Positions 1-7,620 of a stretch of 20,092 nt of DNA are shown here, one piece after another. Position numbers and translations under genes: made by a program. The stretch lies in NCBI GenBank assembly GCA_041650055.1, contig JBAZLV010000038.1, positions 1-20,092 on the forward strand. The letters run 5' to 3'. Numbering within the stretch: position 1 is the stretch's first letter; each line of letters starts with the position of its first letter. The notes under the pieces are model-generated. The model searched no databases, was not told where the DNA came from, and saw only the letters and a program-made list of their open reading frames with translations. The DNA comes from JBAZLV01 sp041650055. GTDB lineage: Bacteria; Nitrospirota; UBA9217.

Positions 1-41
1 AAACCTTGGAGGAGAAGCTTAAAAAAATCTTTAAACCGTAA
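1..41 (+). CDS. possible 3' end of a gene entering from the left
   Basis: Frame 3 reads TLEEKLKKIFKP and then TAA at 39-41. The charged, amphipathic composition looks like a genuine protein C-terminus, and a gene ending here would converge on der. With only 12 codons visible, no family can be assigned and chance cannot be excluded. The following stretch to the der terminator (42-119) holds nothing I recognise. Confidence 0.3.
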   Translation, partial: TLEEKLKKIFKP

Positions 42-119
42 AACTGACGCCATACCTACACACTATCTTCCGGTAACATTTAATTATGAGGCAACGGGGA
101 GGGAAACAAATTATTGCGA

Positions 120-157
120 AAAAATAAAAAAAGCTGCAAAAATCATTTTGCAGCTTT
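120..157 (-). terminator. intrinsic terminator of der
   Basis: A 12-bp perfect stem (130-141 pairing with 146-157) encloses the 4-nt loop ATCA. On the minus strand it is followed directly by a T-rich run, the complement of the A-rich 120-131. It lies about 30 nt beyond the der stop codon. On the plus strand there is no immediate T-tract, so it mainly serves der. Confidence 0.85.
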
Positions 158-188
158 GGATAGAGAGTAATTGTCTTTTTATTGGCTG

Positions 189-1529
189 CTATTTTTGTAA
201 GGCTCGTTCCTCTCTTCTTTTCTTTGCAAATATTCGTATTGGGGTGCCACGGAAACCGAAAGCCTTTCTAATAGTATTTTCGATATAACGGATATAAGAA
301 AAATGCACACCTTGTGGATAATTCACAAACACAATGAACGTTGGAGGATTGATGCCCGCCTGGGTTGCGTAATAGTATTTGACCCGTTTCCCCTGATAAA
401 TGGGGGGCTCATGCGCTGCTACCAGACGCTCGAAAACCTTGTTTAATTCTGCTGTGGGTATCCGTCGTTTTCGTTCTGCAATAACTGCATCAATTTCATC
501 AAAAATATTTGTTATACGCTGTCTGGTAACGGCTGATATGGTCAGGATGGGGGCATAATCCACAAATTTAAGCCGCTGTTGTACTTCCTTTATAAACTGT
601 TTATAGCGTTCTTCTTTGTTTTGAACCAGATCCCATTTATTCAAAAGAAGAATAATTCCCTTTCCTGCATTATGAGCAAGCCCCACAATCCGCTCGTCCT
701 GCTCGGTAATGCCCTCGGAAGCATCCATCAGCACCAACGCAAGGTCGGCTCCGCTGATACTTTTCATTGCTCTCATTACGCTGTATTTTTCGACGCCCTG
801 GCTGATTCTGCCCCTGCTTCGTATGCCGGCAGTATCAACAAGAATATATTTTCTACCATAATATCGGTATTCACTATTGATGGAGTCCCGGGTTGTTCCC
901 GCGACAGGACTTACAATCATCCTGGTTTCACCAACCAGTGCGTTGATAAAGGAAGATTTTCCCACATTCGGTCTGCCAATAACTGCGATTTTCGGAACAT
1001 CAAGATCATCCTGTTGTGCCACTGCAGGAGCTTCCGGAAGAAAACGGACCAATTCATCCATGAGATCCGAAAAACCCGCTCCATGTTTTGCGGAGAGCGA
1101 ATATACTGTTTCAATCCCAAGTCGATAAAAATCCGGGACAAGAGCCTCTTGTTGATTGCCATCCACCTTATTCACCGCATACATGACGGGTTTTCCTGAT
1201 GCGCGCAGCCGCTGCGATACTTCCATATCAGTCGGGAGGAGTCCCTGCTTTCCGTCCATGAGAAACAGAATAACATCCGCTTCTTCGATTGCCAGCGTTG
1301 TCTGTTCGCGCATTTTTGAATACATGAGGTCTTCGATTTCAGGCTCGAACCCGCCGGTATCAATAAGCAAAAACCGTTTATTGTTCCATTCGGCTTCCGC
1401 ATAATTACGGTCGCGAGTAACGCCCGGAACATCCTCGGTAATGGCGAAATTCCTGCCAAGAATACGATTAAACAGGGTTGATTTGCCGACGTTTGGCCTG
1501 CCAACTATGGCTATAACGGGAAGTGACAT
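189..1529 (-). CDS. der: ribosome-assembly GTPase Der (EngA)
   Basis: Der is a tandem-domain GTPase needed for late maturation of the 50S ribosomal subunit; it acts in the cytoplasm on pre-50S particles. The 446-residue product has two complete G domains: P-loops GRPNVGKS at 10-17 and 185-192, DTGG at 57-60 and DTAG at 232-235, NKVD at 120-123 and NKWD at 297-300. The C-terminal part (about 350-446) is the KH-like domain with a basic tail. Length is normal for the family. The frame stays open for 20 more codons upstream (ATG at 1589), but family members begin right before the first P-loop as MSLPVIAIVG does, so I chose ATG 1529 although its Shine-Dalgarno is weak. The gene is monocistronic, with a promoter about 120 nt upstream and a hairpin terminator downstream. 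Identification is secure; the start is slightly less so. Confidence 0.97.
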   Translation of the reverse strand: MSLPVIAIVGRPNVGKSTLFNRILGRNFAITEDVPGVTRDRNYAEAEWNNKRFLLIDTGGFEPEIEDLMYSKMREQTTLAIEEADVILFLMDGKQGLLPTDMEVSQRLRASGKPVMYAVNKVDGNQQEALVPDFYRLGIETVYSLSAKHGAGFSDLMDELVRFLPEAPAVAQQDDLDVPKIAVIGRPNVGKSSFINALVGETRMIVSPVAGTTRDSINSEYRYYGRKYILVDTAGIRSRGRISQGVEKYSVMRAMKSISGADLALVLMDASEGITEQDERIVGLAHNAGKGIILLLNKWDLVQNKEERYKQFIKEVQQRLKFVDYAPILTISAVTRQRITNIFDEIDAVIAERKRRIPTAELNKVFERLVAAHEPPIYQGKRVKYYYATQAGINPPTFIVFVNYPQGVHFSYIRYIENTIRKAFGFRGTPIRIFAKKRREERALQK

Positions 1530-1657
1530 ACTCGTAAAGGCAATCTCAAAAAGAAATGGAAAAACTCTCAATACGTCTAAGCCAGACATCAGCTTGCATG
1601 TTTGCTAGTCTGAATTTACGAGGATTTAGATTTTGAATTCAAGATTTGCCGTAAGGC

Positions 1658-1687
1658 ACTATAGCATGCAGTACAAGGGAAGTTCAA
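1658..1687 (-). promoter_or_regulatory. sigma70-type promoter of der
   Basis: On the minus strand, TTGAAC (1687-1682) is separated by 18 nt from TATAGT (1663-1658). The -10 box is preceded by TGC, an extended -10 element. Transcription would start near 1651, giving a der leader of about 120 nt. The site sits back-to-back with a weaker candidate promoter for the plus-strand DUF4124 gene. Confidence 0.55.
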
Positions 1688-1696
1688 GAAAAAACC

Positions 1697-1725
1697 TTGC
1701 GGTGCTCTCATAATTGTGATATTTT
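1697..1725 (+). promoter_or_regulatory. weak candidate promoter for the DUF4124 gene
   Basis: TTGCGG (1697-1702), a 17-nt spacer, then TATTTT (1720-1725). The match to consensus is modest (three bases in the -35, four in the -10). Position alone supports it: it would start transcripts about 20 nt before the chosen ATG and divergently from der. Confidence 0.3.
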
Positions 1726-1753
1726 TTTACTCGCAGAAGCGAGGTCAATGCAT

Positions 1754-2272
1754 ATGAAAATTGTGTTTTCGATTCTCAGTATATGCGGTGTCGTCTTTTT
1801 TTCGTTTTTTGCGGAGGCTAATTTTTACCGCTACCAGGACAGGGATGGCAGGGAATTTTTCACGAACGACATAAAACAAATCCCGCCCGAATATCAGAAG
1901 ACTGCAAGTGTTGTGCAGCCGGATGAAAACCGGGTCACTACCGGTGAACACCCTTCACGAAAAAAAAGCACGACAATGGTCAAGGAACATAAAGACCGGC
2001 AGGGAAAAGGCGAGGAATACTGGAGAAAAAAAGCATCGAAACTTCGTCAAAAACTGCGTGATCAGCAGGATGAATATCACCTGGTCTTGAAACAACTTGA
2101 AAATCAAGACCAGTCGGGATCAAACTACGTTAAAAAGAAATCACGAACAAGCCTTGAAAAAAAGAAACTGAAACTTGAAAAGGACATAGCACAAACCCGG
2201 CGAAAACTGGACGTTGACCTTGTTGAAGAAGCTCGCAGGGCAGATGCCTATCCCGGATGGATTCGAGAATAA
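1754..2272 (+). CDS. exported DUF4124-domain protein with coiled-coil tail
   Basis: A 172-residue protein of unknown function. It starts with a signal peptide (basic start MK, hydrophobic stretch to about residue 19, then AEA as likely signal peptidase I site), placing the mature protein in the periplasm. Immediately after cleavage comes the DUF4124 signature FYRYQDRDGREFFTND, a short beta-rich unit seen at the N-terminus of many proteobacterial envelope proteins. The rest, from about residue 80, is very rich in Lys, Glu, Gln and Arg with heptad-like spacing, suggesting a coiled coil. Two in-frame ATGs lie 6 nt apart (1748, 1754). GAGG at 1741-1744 is 9 nt from the second but only 3 nt from the first, so 1754 is preferred. 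It leads a run of co-directional genes ending at holA. Domain call is good, function unknown. Confidence 0.75.
   Translation: MKIVFSILSICGVVFFSFFAEANFYRYQDRDGREFFTNDIKQIPPEYQKTASVVQPDENRVTTGEHPSRKKSTTMVKEHKDRQGKGEEYWRKKASKLRQKLRDQQDEYHLVLKQLENQDQSGSNYVKKKSRTSLEKKKLKLEKDIAQTRRKLDVDLVEEARRADAYPGWIRE
2081..2113. repeat. 10-bp perfect inverted repeat inside the DUF4124 gene
   Basis: CTGGTCTTGA at 2081-2090 is repeated inverted at 2104-2113 with a 13-nt loop. It lies in the coding region for the coiled-coil part, has no T-tract after it, and may be coincidental codon choice or an mRNA hairpin. Confidence 0.5.
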
Positions 2273-2314
2273 TGCAGACAACAATTTCCACAATCACATG
2301 CGATTCCGATCATC

Positions 2315-2983
2315 ATGAAAAAAATTATTATTGAGAAGAGCATTCTTGATGCCACTGACAGTCATAGCGCCTTTTTTAGCCGGGGCAATATCCAGGTTTA
2401 TCCGGCATACAGCGCAGAAGAAGCTCTGCACATCTATGAAGTTACCGGCTCAGATATGATTATCGTTGACGCGGGGTTGCCTGTTATGGGTGGTATAAAG
2501 CTTTGCTTGCGCATCAGACAGACGGCAAATCTTAAAAATGTATCTCTTATCCTTGTTTGTGCCGAAGCTGAGATGTTTTCCGCCAGAAAAGCCGGAGCGA
2601 ATGCGGTAGTACCCAAGCCAATTGATTCTCCCCGGCTTTTTTCCGTGATTGCGGAATTGCTCATGGTTTCCCGGCGAAAAGATTTGAGAGTTCCCCTGTC
2701 TGTCTCGGTACGGAGTCTTGGAGAGAGTGCTGTTTTCTCAGCAGAATCCCGTAATATAAGCATATCCGGCATGTTGTTGGAAACTGATCTGACGCTTGCC
2801 CTCAACGATCGCCTGGCTTGTACGTTCAACGTTGCTCATAATAAGATTACAGCCGAATGTATGGTTGTGCGGATACAGGAAAGTACGGCAAATAAACAGC
2901 AGTACGGTGTGCAGTTTTTAAATCCTGATATAAAATCGATGATTATCATCGAGCAGTTTGTGAAAGCACAGTCACGGAAGTAA
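2315..2983 (+). CDS. receiver-PilZ two-domain protein (c-di-GMP effector candidate)
   Basis: A 222-residue cytoplasmic protein with an N-terminal response-regulator receiver (about 1-117) and a C-terminal PilZ domain (about 119-220). The PilZ part keeps both c-di-GMP contact motifs: RxxxR at 121-125 (RKDLR) and NxSxxG at 147-152 (NISISG). The receiver has the phospho-acceptor position Asp52 (IIVDAGLP) and Lys101 (PKP), but the acidic pair after the first strand is Glu7-Lys8 and the usual Ser/Thr after strand four appears to be Cys82. Phosphorylation may therefore be weak or absent. No DNA-binding domain follows. PilZ proteins act by changing a partner on binding c-di-GMP, often in motility, biofilm or secretion; the partner is not evident here. 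It sits 42 nt after the DUF4124 gene and 25 nt before leuS, without a clear Shine-Dalgarno. Domain call firm, role inferred. Confidence 0.85.
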   Translation: MKKIIIEKSILDATDSHSAFFSRGNIQVYPAYSAEEALHIYEVTGSDMIIVDAGLPVMGGIKLCLRIRQTANLKNVSLILVCAEAEMFSARKAGANAVVPKPIDSPRLFSVIAELLMVSRRKDLRVPLSVSVRSLGESAVFSAESRNISISGMLLETDLTLALNDRLACTFNVAHNKITAECMVVRIQESTANKQQYGVQFLNPDIKSMIIIEQFVKAQSRK

Positions 2984-3008
2984 CTGTTTGCTTTGTCCGG
3001 AGGTATCC

Positions 3009-5483
3009 TTGGAAGAACGGTATGATTTTAAAAATATTGAGGAACGCCGCCAACGGAACTGGCAGGATCAGAAAACCTTTCAGGTAACTGAAGATTCCTC
3101 AAAGAAAAAGTATTATTGCCTTGAGATGTTTCCCTATCCTTCTGGGAAAATCCATATGGGACACGTTCGCAATTATGCCATCGGCGATGTGATATCTCGC
3201 TATAAGCGCATGCGTGGTTTTAACGTGCTTCATCCCATGGGCTGGGATTCATTCGGGCTGCCTGCTGAAAATGCAGCAATCCAGCATGGTATTCATCCCT
3301 CAACATGGACACTTGAAAATATCAGCTTTATGCGGGACAAGCAACTGAAGAGGCTTGGTCTGTCCTATGATTGGAGTCGGGAAGTAGCTACCTGCAATGA
3401 AGATTATTATCGGTGGAATCAATGGCTTTTCTTAAAAATGTATGAGCGCGGGCTTGCCTATAAAAAACGCTCGTATGTCAATTGGTGCCCCTCCTGTAAT
3501 ACCGTTCTTGCAAATGAACAAGTCGAAGATGGTCAATGCTGGCGTTGCAGCTCTCAGGTAACGCACAAAGAACTTGATCAGTGGTTTTTCAAAATTACTG
3601 CTTATGCTGACGAACTCCTTGCCTGGTGCGACCGGCTGCCGGGTTGGCCGGAGCGTGTTCTTACTATGCAACGAAACTGGATCGGGAAATCCATGGGTGT
3701 TGAAGTGGACTTTCCCGTTCAGGGAAGCGTACAGAAACTTACGATTTTTACCACACGACCTGACACACTGTTCGGTGTCACCTTTATGTGTATTGCCCCC
3801 GAGCACCCGCTTCTCGAAACACTTATTCAAGGGAAACCGCAAGCACCCGCAGTTCGCGATTTTGTTCAGCGGGTCATGCGTGAAGATAAGGCAACACGTA
3901 CAGATGAGAAAAGAGAAAAAGAAGGCATTTTTACCGGTGCCTATGCAATTAATCCCTTGAACAATCGGCAGGTACCCATTTGGGTTGGAAATTTTGTACT
4001 TCTTGAATACGGCACCGGCGCAATCATGTCCGTTCCGGCTCACGACCAGCGAGATTTCGAATTTTCGAAAAAATTCGGACTTGAAATAATTATTGTAATT
4101 CAAAATGCAGAAAAAAATATACATCCAAAAAGCATGACTCAGGCATACGAAGATGACGGAATCATGGCAAACTCCGGACCCTATGATGGACTTGCAAACA
4201 CTTCGGCAAAAGAAAAAATTGTCGACGACATCGCACATGCTGGTCTGGGAAAACGCACGGTGAATTGGCGGCTTCGGGATTGGGGGATTTCCCGGCAGCG
4301 TTATTGGGGGACCCCGATTCCCATCATTTATTGCGAACAATGCGGCACTGTTCCAGTACCGGAACAGGATCTCCCCGTGCGATTACCGATGGATGTGGAA
4401 TTAACAGGAAGAGGGCAATCGCCGCTTGGAGAATCAACCTCTTTTTGCTCGGTGCGCTGTCCGAAATGTGGAGGACAGGCGAGACGAGAAACGGACACGA
4501 TGGATACGTTTGTGGATTCTTCCTGGTATTTCCTTCGCTACTGCTCACCCCGGGAACATCACGCGCCATTTGACAAAAAAGCTGCGATGTACTGGATGAA
4601 TGTGGATCAGTATATTGGGGGTATTGAACATGCGGTGCTGCATCTGCTCTATGCCCGTTTTTTTACGAAGGTTGTTCGGGATCTCGGTCTGTACGACGGT
4701 GATGAGCCGTTTCAAAATCTGCTTACCCAGGGCATGGTGATCAAAGATGGGGCAAAGATGAGCAAATCAAAAGGCAACGTGGTCGATCCCGATTTTATTC
4801 TTACAAAATATGGCGCTGATACGGCACGTTTGTTTTCTCTTTTTGCCGCTCCGCCGGAACGGGATCTCGACTGGAATGATCAAGGCGTGGAAGGAGCGTT
4901 TCGGTTTTTGCATCGTATCTGGGCGATTATCTATCGATATAGCGCCGATATTGCGACGGTACAGCCGGCGGGAATAGAAGCGCGAGGCGACCGATTGTAT
5001 CGAAAAACCCATACGACGATCAAAAAGGTAACCGAAGATATCGAACGAGATTTTCATTTCAATACAGCCATTGCAGCGCTTATGGAACTGGTGAATGAAC
5101 TATACGATTACACATCAGCCGGCACCAAAAAGGATGTCCAGCTGCCTGTTCTACGTACAGCATTTGACGCACTGATGCTTCTGATCGCTCCTTTTGCACC
5201 TCACATTGCTGAGGAACTCTGGGAATCCACGGGAAAGAGGGGAAGCATTGTGAACGCTCCCTGGCCTTCGTATGATCCGGAAGCGATTGTTTCTTCTGAA
5301 ATAACCATGGTTGTTCAGGTTAATGGAAAGGTAAGGAGCAAACTGATTTTTCCGACAGATGCGTCGAAACAGGATATGGAAGCAGCAGCTCTTGCCGATG
5401 CCCGGGTCAAGGAATTTACCGGCGGGAAACCGCCTAAGAAAGTGATTATAGTTCCAGGAAAGCTGGTAAATGTGGTATGCTGA
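3009..5483 (+). CDS. leuS: leucyl-tRNA synthetase
   Basis: Class I aminoacyl-tRNA synthetase that charges tRNA-Leu with leucine using ATP. The 824-residue product shows the HIGH-type motif HMGH at 49-52, KMSKS at 583-587, the CP1 editing domain with TTRPDTLFG and the GTGAIMSVPAHD segment including its editing aspartate, and two cysteine pairs in each of two places (WCPSC..CWRC and CEQC..CPKC) that look like zinc sites. The C-terminal anticodon-binding and tail regions (from about 640) are complete. The frame is open a little further upstream, but TTG at 3009 gives the family-typical start EERYDFKNIEERRQRNWQ. GGAGG at 2999-3003 stands 5 nt before this TTG. It is followed by lptE after 25 nt. 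leuS-lptE-holA is a known conserved order in proteobacteria. Identification is secure. Confidence 0.97.
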   Translation: MEERYDFKNIEERRQRNWQDQKTFQVTEDSSKKKYYCLEMFPYPSGKIHMGHVRNYAIGDVISRYKRMRGFNVLHPMGWDSFGLPAENAAIQHGIHPSTWTLENISFMRDKQLKRLGLSYDWSREVATCNEDYYRWNQWLFLKMYERGLAYKKRSYVNWCPSCNTVLANEQVEDGQCWRCSSQVTHKELDQWFFKITAYADELLAWCDRLPGWPERVLTMQRNWIGKSMGVEVDFPVQGSVQKLTIFTTRPDTLFGVTFMCIAPEHPLLETLIQGKPQAPAVRDFVQRVMREDKATRTDEKREKEGIFTGAYAINPLNNRQVPIWVGNFVLLEYGTGAIMSVPAHDQRDFEFSKKFGLEIIIVIQNAEKNIHPKSMTQAYEDDGIMANSGPYDGLANTSAKEKIVDDIAHAGLGKRTVNWRLRDWGISRQRYWGTPIPIIYCEQCGTVPVPEQDLPVRLPMDVELTGRGQSPLGESTSFCSVRCPKCGGQARRETDTMDTFVDSSWYFLRYCSPREHHAPFDKKAAMYWMNVDQYIGGIEHAVLHLLYARFFTKVVRDLGLYDGDEPFQNLLTQGMVIKDGAKMSKSKGNVVDPDFILTKYGADTARLFSLFAAPPERDLDWNDQGVEGAFRFLHRIWAIIYRYSADIATVQPAGIEARGDRLYRKTHTTIKKVTEDIERDFHFNTAIAALMELVNELYDYTSAGTKKDVQLPVLRTAFDALMLLIAPFAPHIAEELWESTGKRGSIVNAPWPSYDPEAIVSSEITMVVQVNGKVRSKLIFPTDASKQDMEAAALADARVKEFTGGKPPKKVIIVPGKLVNVVC

Positions 5484-5508
5484 GCATGCGCACGCTAAAG
5501 GAGGTTCT

Positions 5509-6048
5509 GTGAAAAAGACCGTTTCCCTCTTCTCTATGATTCCAATGTTCATTGCTCTTGTTGCCATGCTTTCGTCATGCGGCTATCGATTTACACCAAT
5601 GAGCAGCATTATTCCGGAAGGGGCCAAAACAATTGCGATACCGGTTTTTTTGAATGGAACCAATGAACCATATCTCGATACTGAGCTGACTCGGGCAGTT
5701 GTTGAAGAATTTTTTACGGACGGCAGACTCACGGTTGTCAGCCTGGAACGGGCCGATCTTATCCTGCGTGGTACCGTAACAAAATTCGATGCTGCGCCTG
5801 TTGCATATACGGCTGATTCGCGTGTCCAGACGTATAATATCAGCATCGGCGTGAGTCTTAGTCTTGAGGATGTTAAAACCCAGAAAATACTCTTACAGGA
5901 AAAAGGGCTGGGATCTATTTTTGTGCAGTCCTATGCAGTTACGCTTGAGACTATCTCCGCCACAAAAACTGCAAAAGAAGCCGCAATGAGAAATGCAAGC
6001 AAAGATATTGCTTCTTCAATCCGGAGCAAGGTACTGGAAGGATTTTGA
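5509..6048 (+). CDS. lptE: LPS-assembly lipoprotein LptE family
   Basis: LptE is the outer-membrane lipoprotein that plugs and supports the LptD barrel, which inserts lipopolysaccharide into the outer leaflet. The 179-residue product begins with a lipoprotein signal peptide and the lipobox MLSSC, with acylated Cys24. The mature start CGYRF is typical of the family, and the middle part (TIAIPVFLNGT, then TELTRAVVEEF) matches the LptE core fold; length is normal. The start is GTG at 5509 behind the strong AAGGAGG at 5498-5504. The longer frame from 5470 would bury this Shine-Dalgarno and put extra residues before the signal peptide. The gene follows leuS closely and precedes holA. Sequence in this family is poorly conserved, so the call rests on the lipobox, the CGYRF motif and synteny. 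Confidence 0.85.
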   Translation: MKKTVSLFSMIPMFIALVAMLSSCGYRFTPMSSIIPEGAKTIAIPVFLNGTNEPYLDTELTRAVVEEFFTDGRLTVVSLERADLILRGTVTKFDAAPVAYTADSRVQTYNISIGVSLSLEDVKTQKILLQEKGLGSIFVQSYAVTLETISATKTAKEAAMRNASKDIASSIRSKVLEGF

Positions 6049-6072
6049 TTTCCCGACTCAAAGTTTTATAAA
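6045..6072 (+). promoter_or_regulatory. candidate internal promoter for holA
   Basis: TTGATT (6045-6050), overlapping the lptE stop codon, is followed after 16 nt by TATAAA (6067-6072). A start near 6080 would leave a leader of about 60 nt. The 90-nt lptE-holA gap, wider than the leuS-lptE gap, leaves room for it. It could supplement read-through from leuS. Confidence 0.4.
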
Positions 6073-6138
6073 AATACCGGCAGTGATACATACGGTTTCA
6101 TCCGCACGATATGTTCGATATTTTACCCATGATTTTCC

Positions 6139-7137
6139 ATGACCAAATATTCTGATTTAATACGAGCACTCATACAAGGACCGTTTTCCCCACTGTATTT
6201 TTTCTACGGGGAAGAGGAATTTTTGATACAGGAAGCCGTTGACCTTATCATGCAACGTGCCGTTGATCCCGGCATGCGTGATTTCAATCTCAACACAGTG
6301 TATTGTCGCGATACCTCCATTTCGCAGCTTCTTAATCTTGCCCAAACGCTACCGTTTATGTCCGAAAAGCGGCTGCTCATCGTAAAAGAAATCGATTTAC
6401 TCAAAGCGGACGATATCGAGGAGCTGCTGCCGTATCTTCATGATCCTTCTCCCTCCACCTGCCTTGTGATGATTTCGCATCAGGCGCGATATGACAACAA
6501 AAAAGTAATTAGCGCAGTCGAGACACAGGGCATGGTGACGCGATTTTTTCCGCTTCTGGACCGGGAGATTCTAACCTGGATGGAAGAGTGGGCGAGGACT
6601 CGGAACCTGACCTTACAGCGTGATGCGGCTCTGTATCTCTGGCAGGCTGTAGGAAACGATCTTCAGAAGATTAAGAACGAGCTCGACAAAGTTGGAATTT
6701 TCATTCACGATAAAAAAGCCATAACACTTGGTGATGTCAAGGCGGTGGTGGGGGATTTCCGGGAATATACCTCATTTGCATTTGCCGAGGCTCTCGGAAA
6801 GAAAGATCAGGAACGGGCCTTTCTTATTCTTTCGCGGCTTATGCAGGAAGGTGAACATCCGGTAGGATTGCTGGGACTGGTTGCCTGGAATTTTCGGAGA
6901 CTTATGCAGGCAAAGGAACTAGAGCGATCAGGCAGCACCTTTGAGGAAATCAAGCGAAAGCTGAATGTGATTTTTCACCAAGCGTTCTCATTTCAAGAGC
7001 AGATAAAACGGTATAGTATGGATGAACTTCAGAATGTATTTGAAATTTTATTGAAAACTGATGAAGAATTGAAATCAAGCGGATTAAACAACAAGCTGAT
7101 TATGGAACGAATGATTTTGAAGATATGCAGAACCTAA
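6139..7137 (+). CDS. holA: DNA polymerase III delta subunit
   Basis: Delta is the clamp-loader subunit that binds and opens the beta sliding clamp. The 332-residue product has the family N-terminus with FFYGEEEFLIQEAV (about 21-34), a degenerate AAA+ domain, the helical hinge region and the C-terminal collar segment with GLLGLVAWNFRRLMQAKEL and the closing pattern ELKSSGLNNKLIMERMILKI. Length is standard. The Shine-Dalgarno is not recognisable before ATG 6139; no better in-frame start exists nearby because the ATG at 6129 is in another frame. Position after leuS and lptE agrees with the conserved arrangement. The gene ends only a few bases from the convergent rpsT terminator. Confidence 0.93.
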   Translation: MTKYSDLIRALIQGPFSPLYFFYGEEEFLIQEAVDLIMQRAVDPGMRDFNLNTVYCRDTSISQLLNLAQTLPFMSEKRLLIVKEIDLLKADDIEELLPYLHDPSPSTCLVMISHQARYDNKKVISAVETQGMVTRFFPLLDREILTWMEEWARTRNLTLQRDAALYLWQAVGNDLQKIKNELDKVGIFIHDKKAITLGDVKAVVGDFREYTSFAFAEALGKKDQERAFLILSRLMQEGEHPVGLLGLVAWNFRRLMQAKELERSGSTFEEIKRKLNVIFHQAFSFQEQIKRYSMDELQNVFEILLKTDEELKSSGLNNKLIMERMILKICRT

Positions 7138-7144
7138 CACAGAT

Positions 7145-7179
7145 AAAAAAAAGGTTAGAAGCTGAAAAACCTCTAACCT
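7145..7179 (-). terminator. intrinsic terminator of rpsT
   Basis: An 8-bp stem (7152-7159 with 7172-7179) is followed on the minus strand by a run of Ts, the complement of the A-run 7145-7152. It lies in the 61-nt gap between the convergent holA and rpsT. On the plus strand no T-run follows, so holA transcripts are not obviously stopped here. Confidence 0.75.
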
Positions 7180-7198
7180 CACTCAATCAATTCTTCTC

Positions 7199-7477
7199 TT
7201 ATTTTGTGGCGCCGGCGTTTATCTTGCTGACTTTCGAAGAAAGCCGGGAAATTTTCCGTGAAGCATTGCTCTTATGCACAATCCCCTGCGAAGCTGCTTT
7301 CTGGTAGGCCTTCATGGCCGAGACCATGGCCTGTTTTGCCGCATCGGTATTTTTTGCCTCAACAGCCTGCTCCACTTTTTTTGCCATAGTTTTCAAGGCT
7401 GATTTTACTGATTTATTGATGAGATGCTTCTTTTCTGCCTGGGTTTGTCTTTTGATTGCTGATTTATGTGTTGCCAC
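7199..7477 (-). CDS. rpsT: 30S ribosomal protein S20
   Basis: S20 is a primary 16S rRNA-binding protein of the small subunit body. The 92-residue product is very basic and almost wholly helical, with the family start MATHKSAIKRQTQAEKKHL and the central KTMAKKVEQAV and AYQKAASQGIVHKSNASRK segments. It starts with GTG at 7477, preceded on the minus strand by AAGGAGG (complement of 7486-7492) with 8-nt spacing. Non-ATG starts are common in rpsT and are linked in E. coli to translational control; whether that applies here is inference. It is monocistronic with a clear promoter and terminator, inserted on the opposite strand between holA and murJ. Confidence 0.96.
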   Translation of the reverse strand: MATHKSAIKRQTQAEKKHLINKSVKSALKTMAKKVEQAVEAKNTDAAKQAMVSAMKAYQKAASQGIVHKSNASRKISRLSSKVSKINAGATK

Positions 7478-7511
7478 GTTTGAAGCCTCCTTGATAAAAA
7501 AACAGATACAC

Positions 7512-7541
7512 TTTTTAACACAATAACCTTGCCCCTGTCAA
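7512..7541 (-). promoter_or_regulatory. promoter of rpsT
   Basis: A perfect TTGACA -35 (complement of 7536-7541) is followed on the minus strand by an 18-nt spacer and TAAAAA (7517-7512); the alternative reading is 17 nt and TTAAAA. Initiation near 7505 leaves a leader of under 30 nt that carries the Shine-Dalgarno. Confidence 0.65.
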
Positions 7542-7620
7542 GAAAAAAAACCTTTTTTTATTGCATGGTTTCTGGTATGGTACGCCTTATTCTTCATAAT
7601 CAAACGGATACGAGGTCAGC

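Noticed and set aside
86..91. Retained as evidence only: acetyl-CoA loop of RimI ending in Ser rather than Gly/Ala (protein residues 86-91 of the gene at 15867-16361)
   Set aside because: A conservative small-residue change found in GNAT proteins; not enough to suggest loss of function.
579..1199. 206-codon plus-strand open frame inside der
   Set aside because: Lies wholly antisense to a securely identified Der GTPase, with no family resemblance and Cys/His/Phe-rich shadow composition.
3432..4340. 302-codon minus-strand open frame inside leuS
   Set aside because: Antisense to the CP1 editing region of leuS. The translation is non-globular and resembles nothing known, so it is a codon-usage shadow despite its length.
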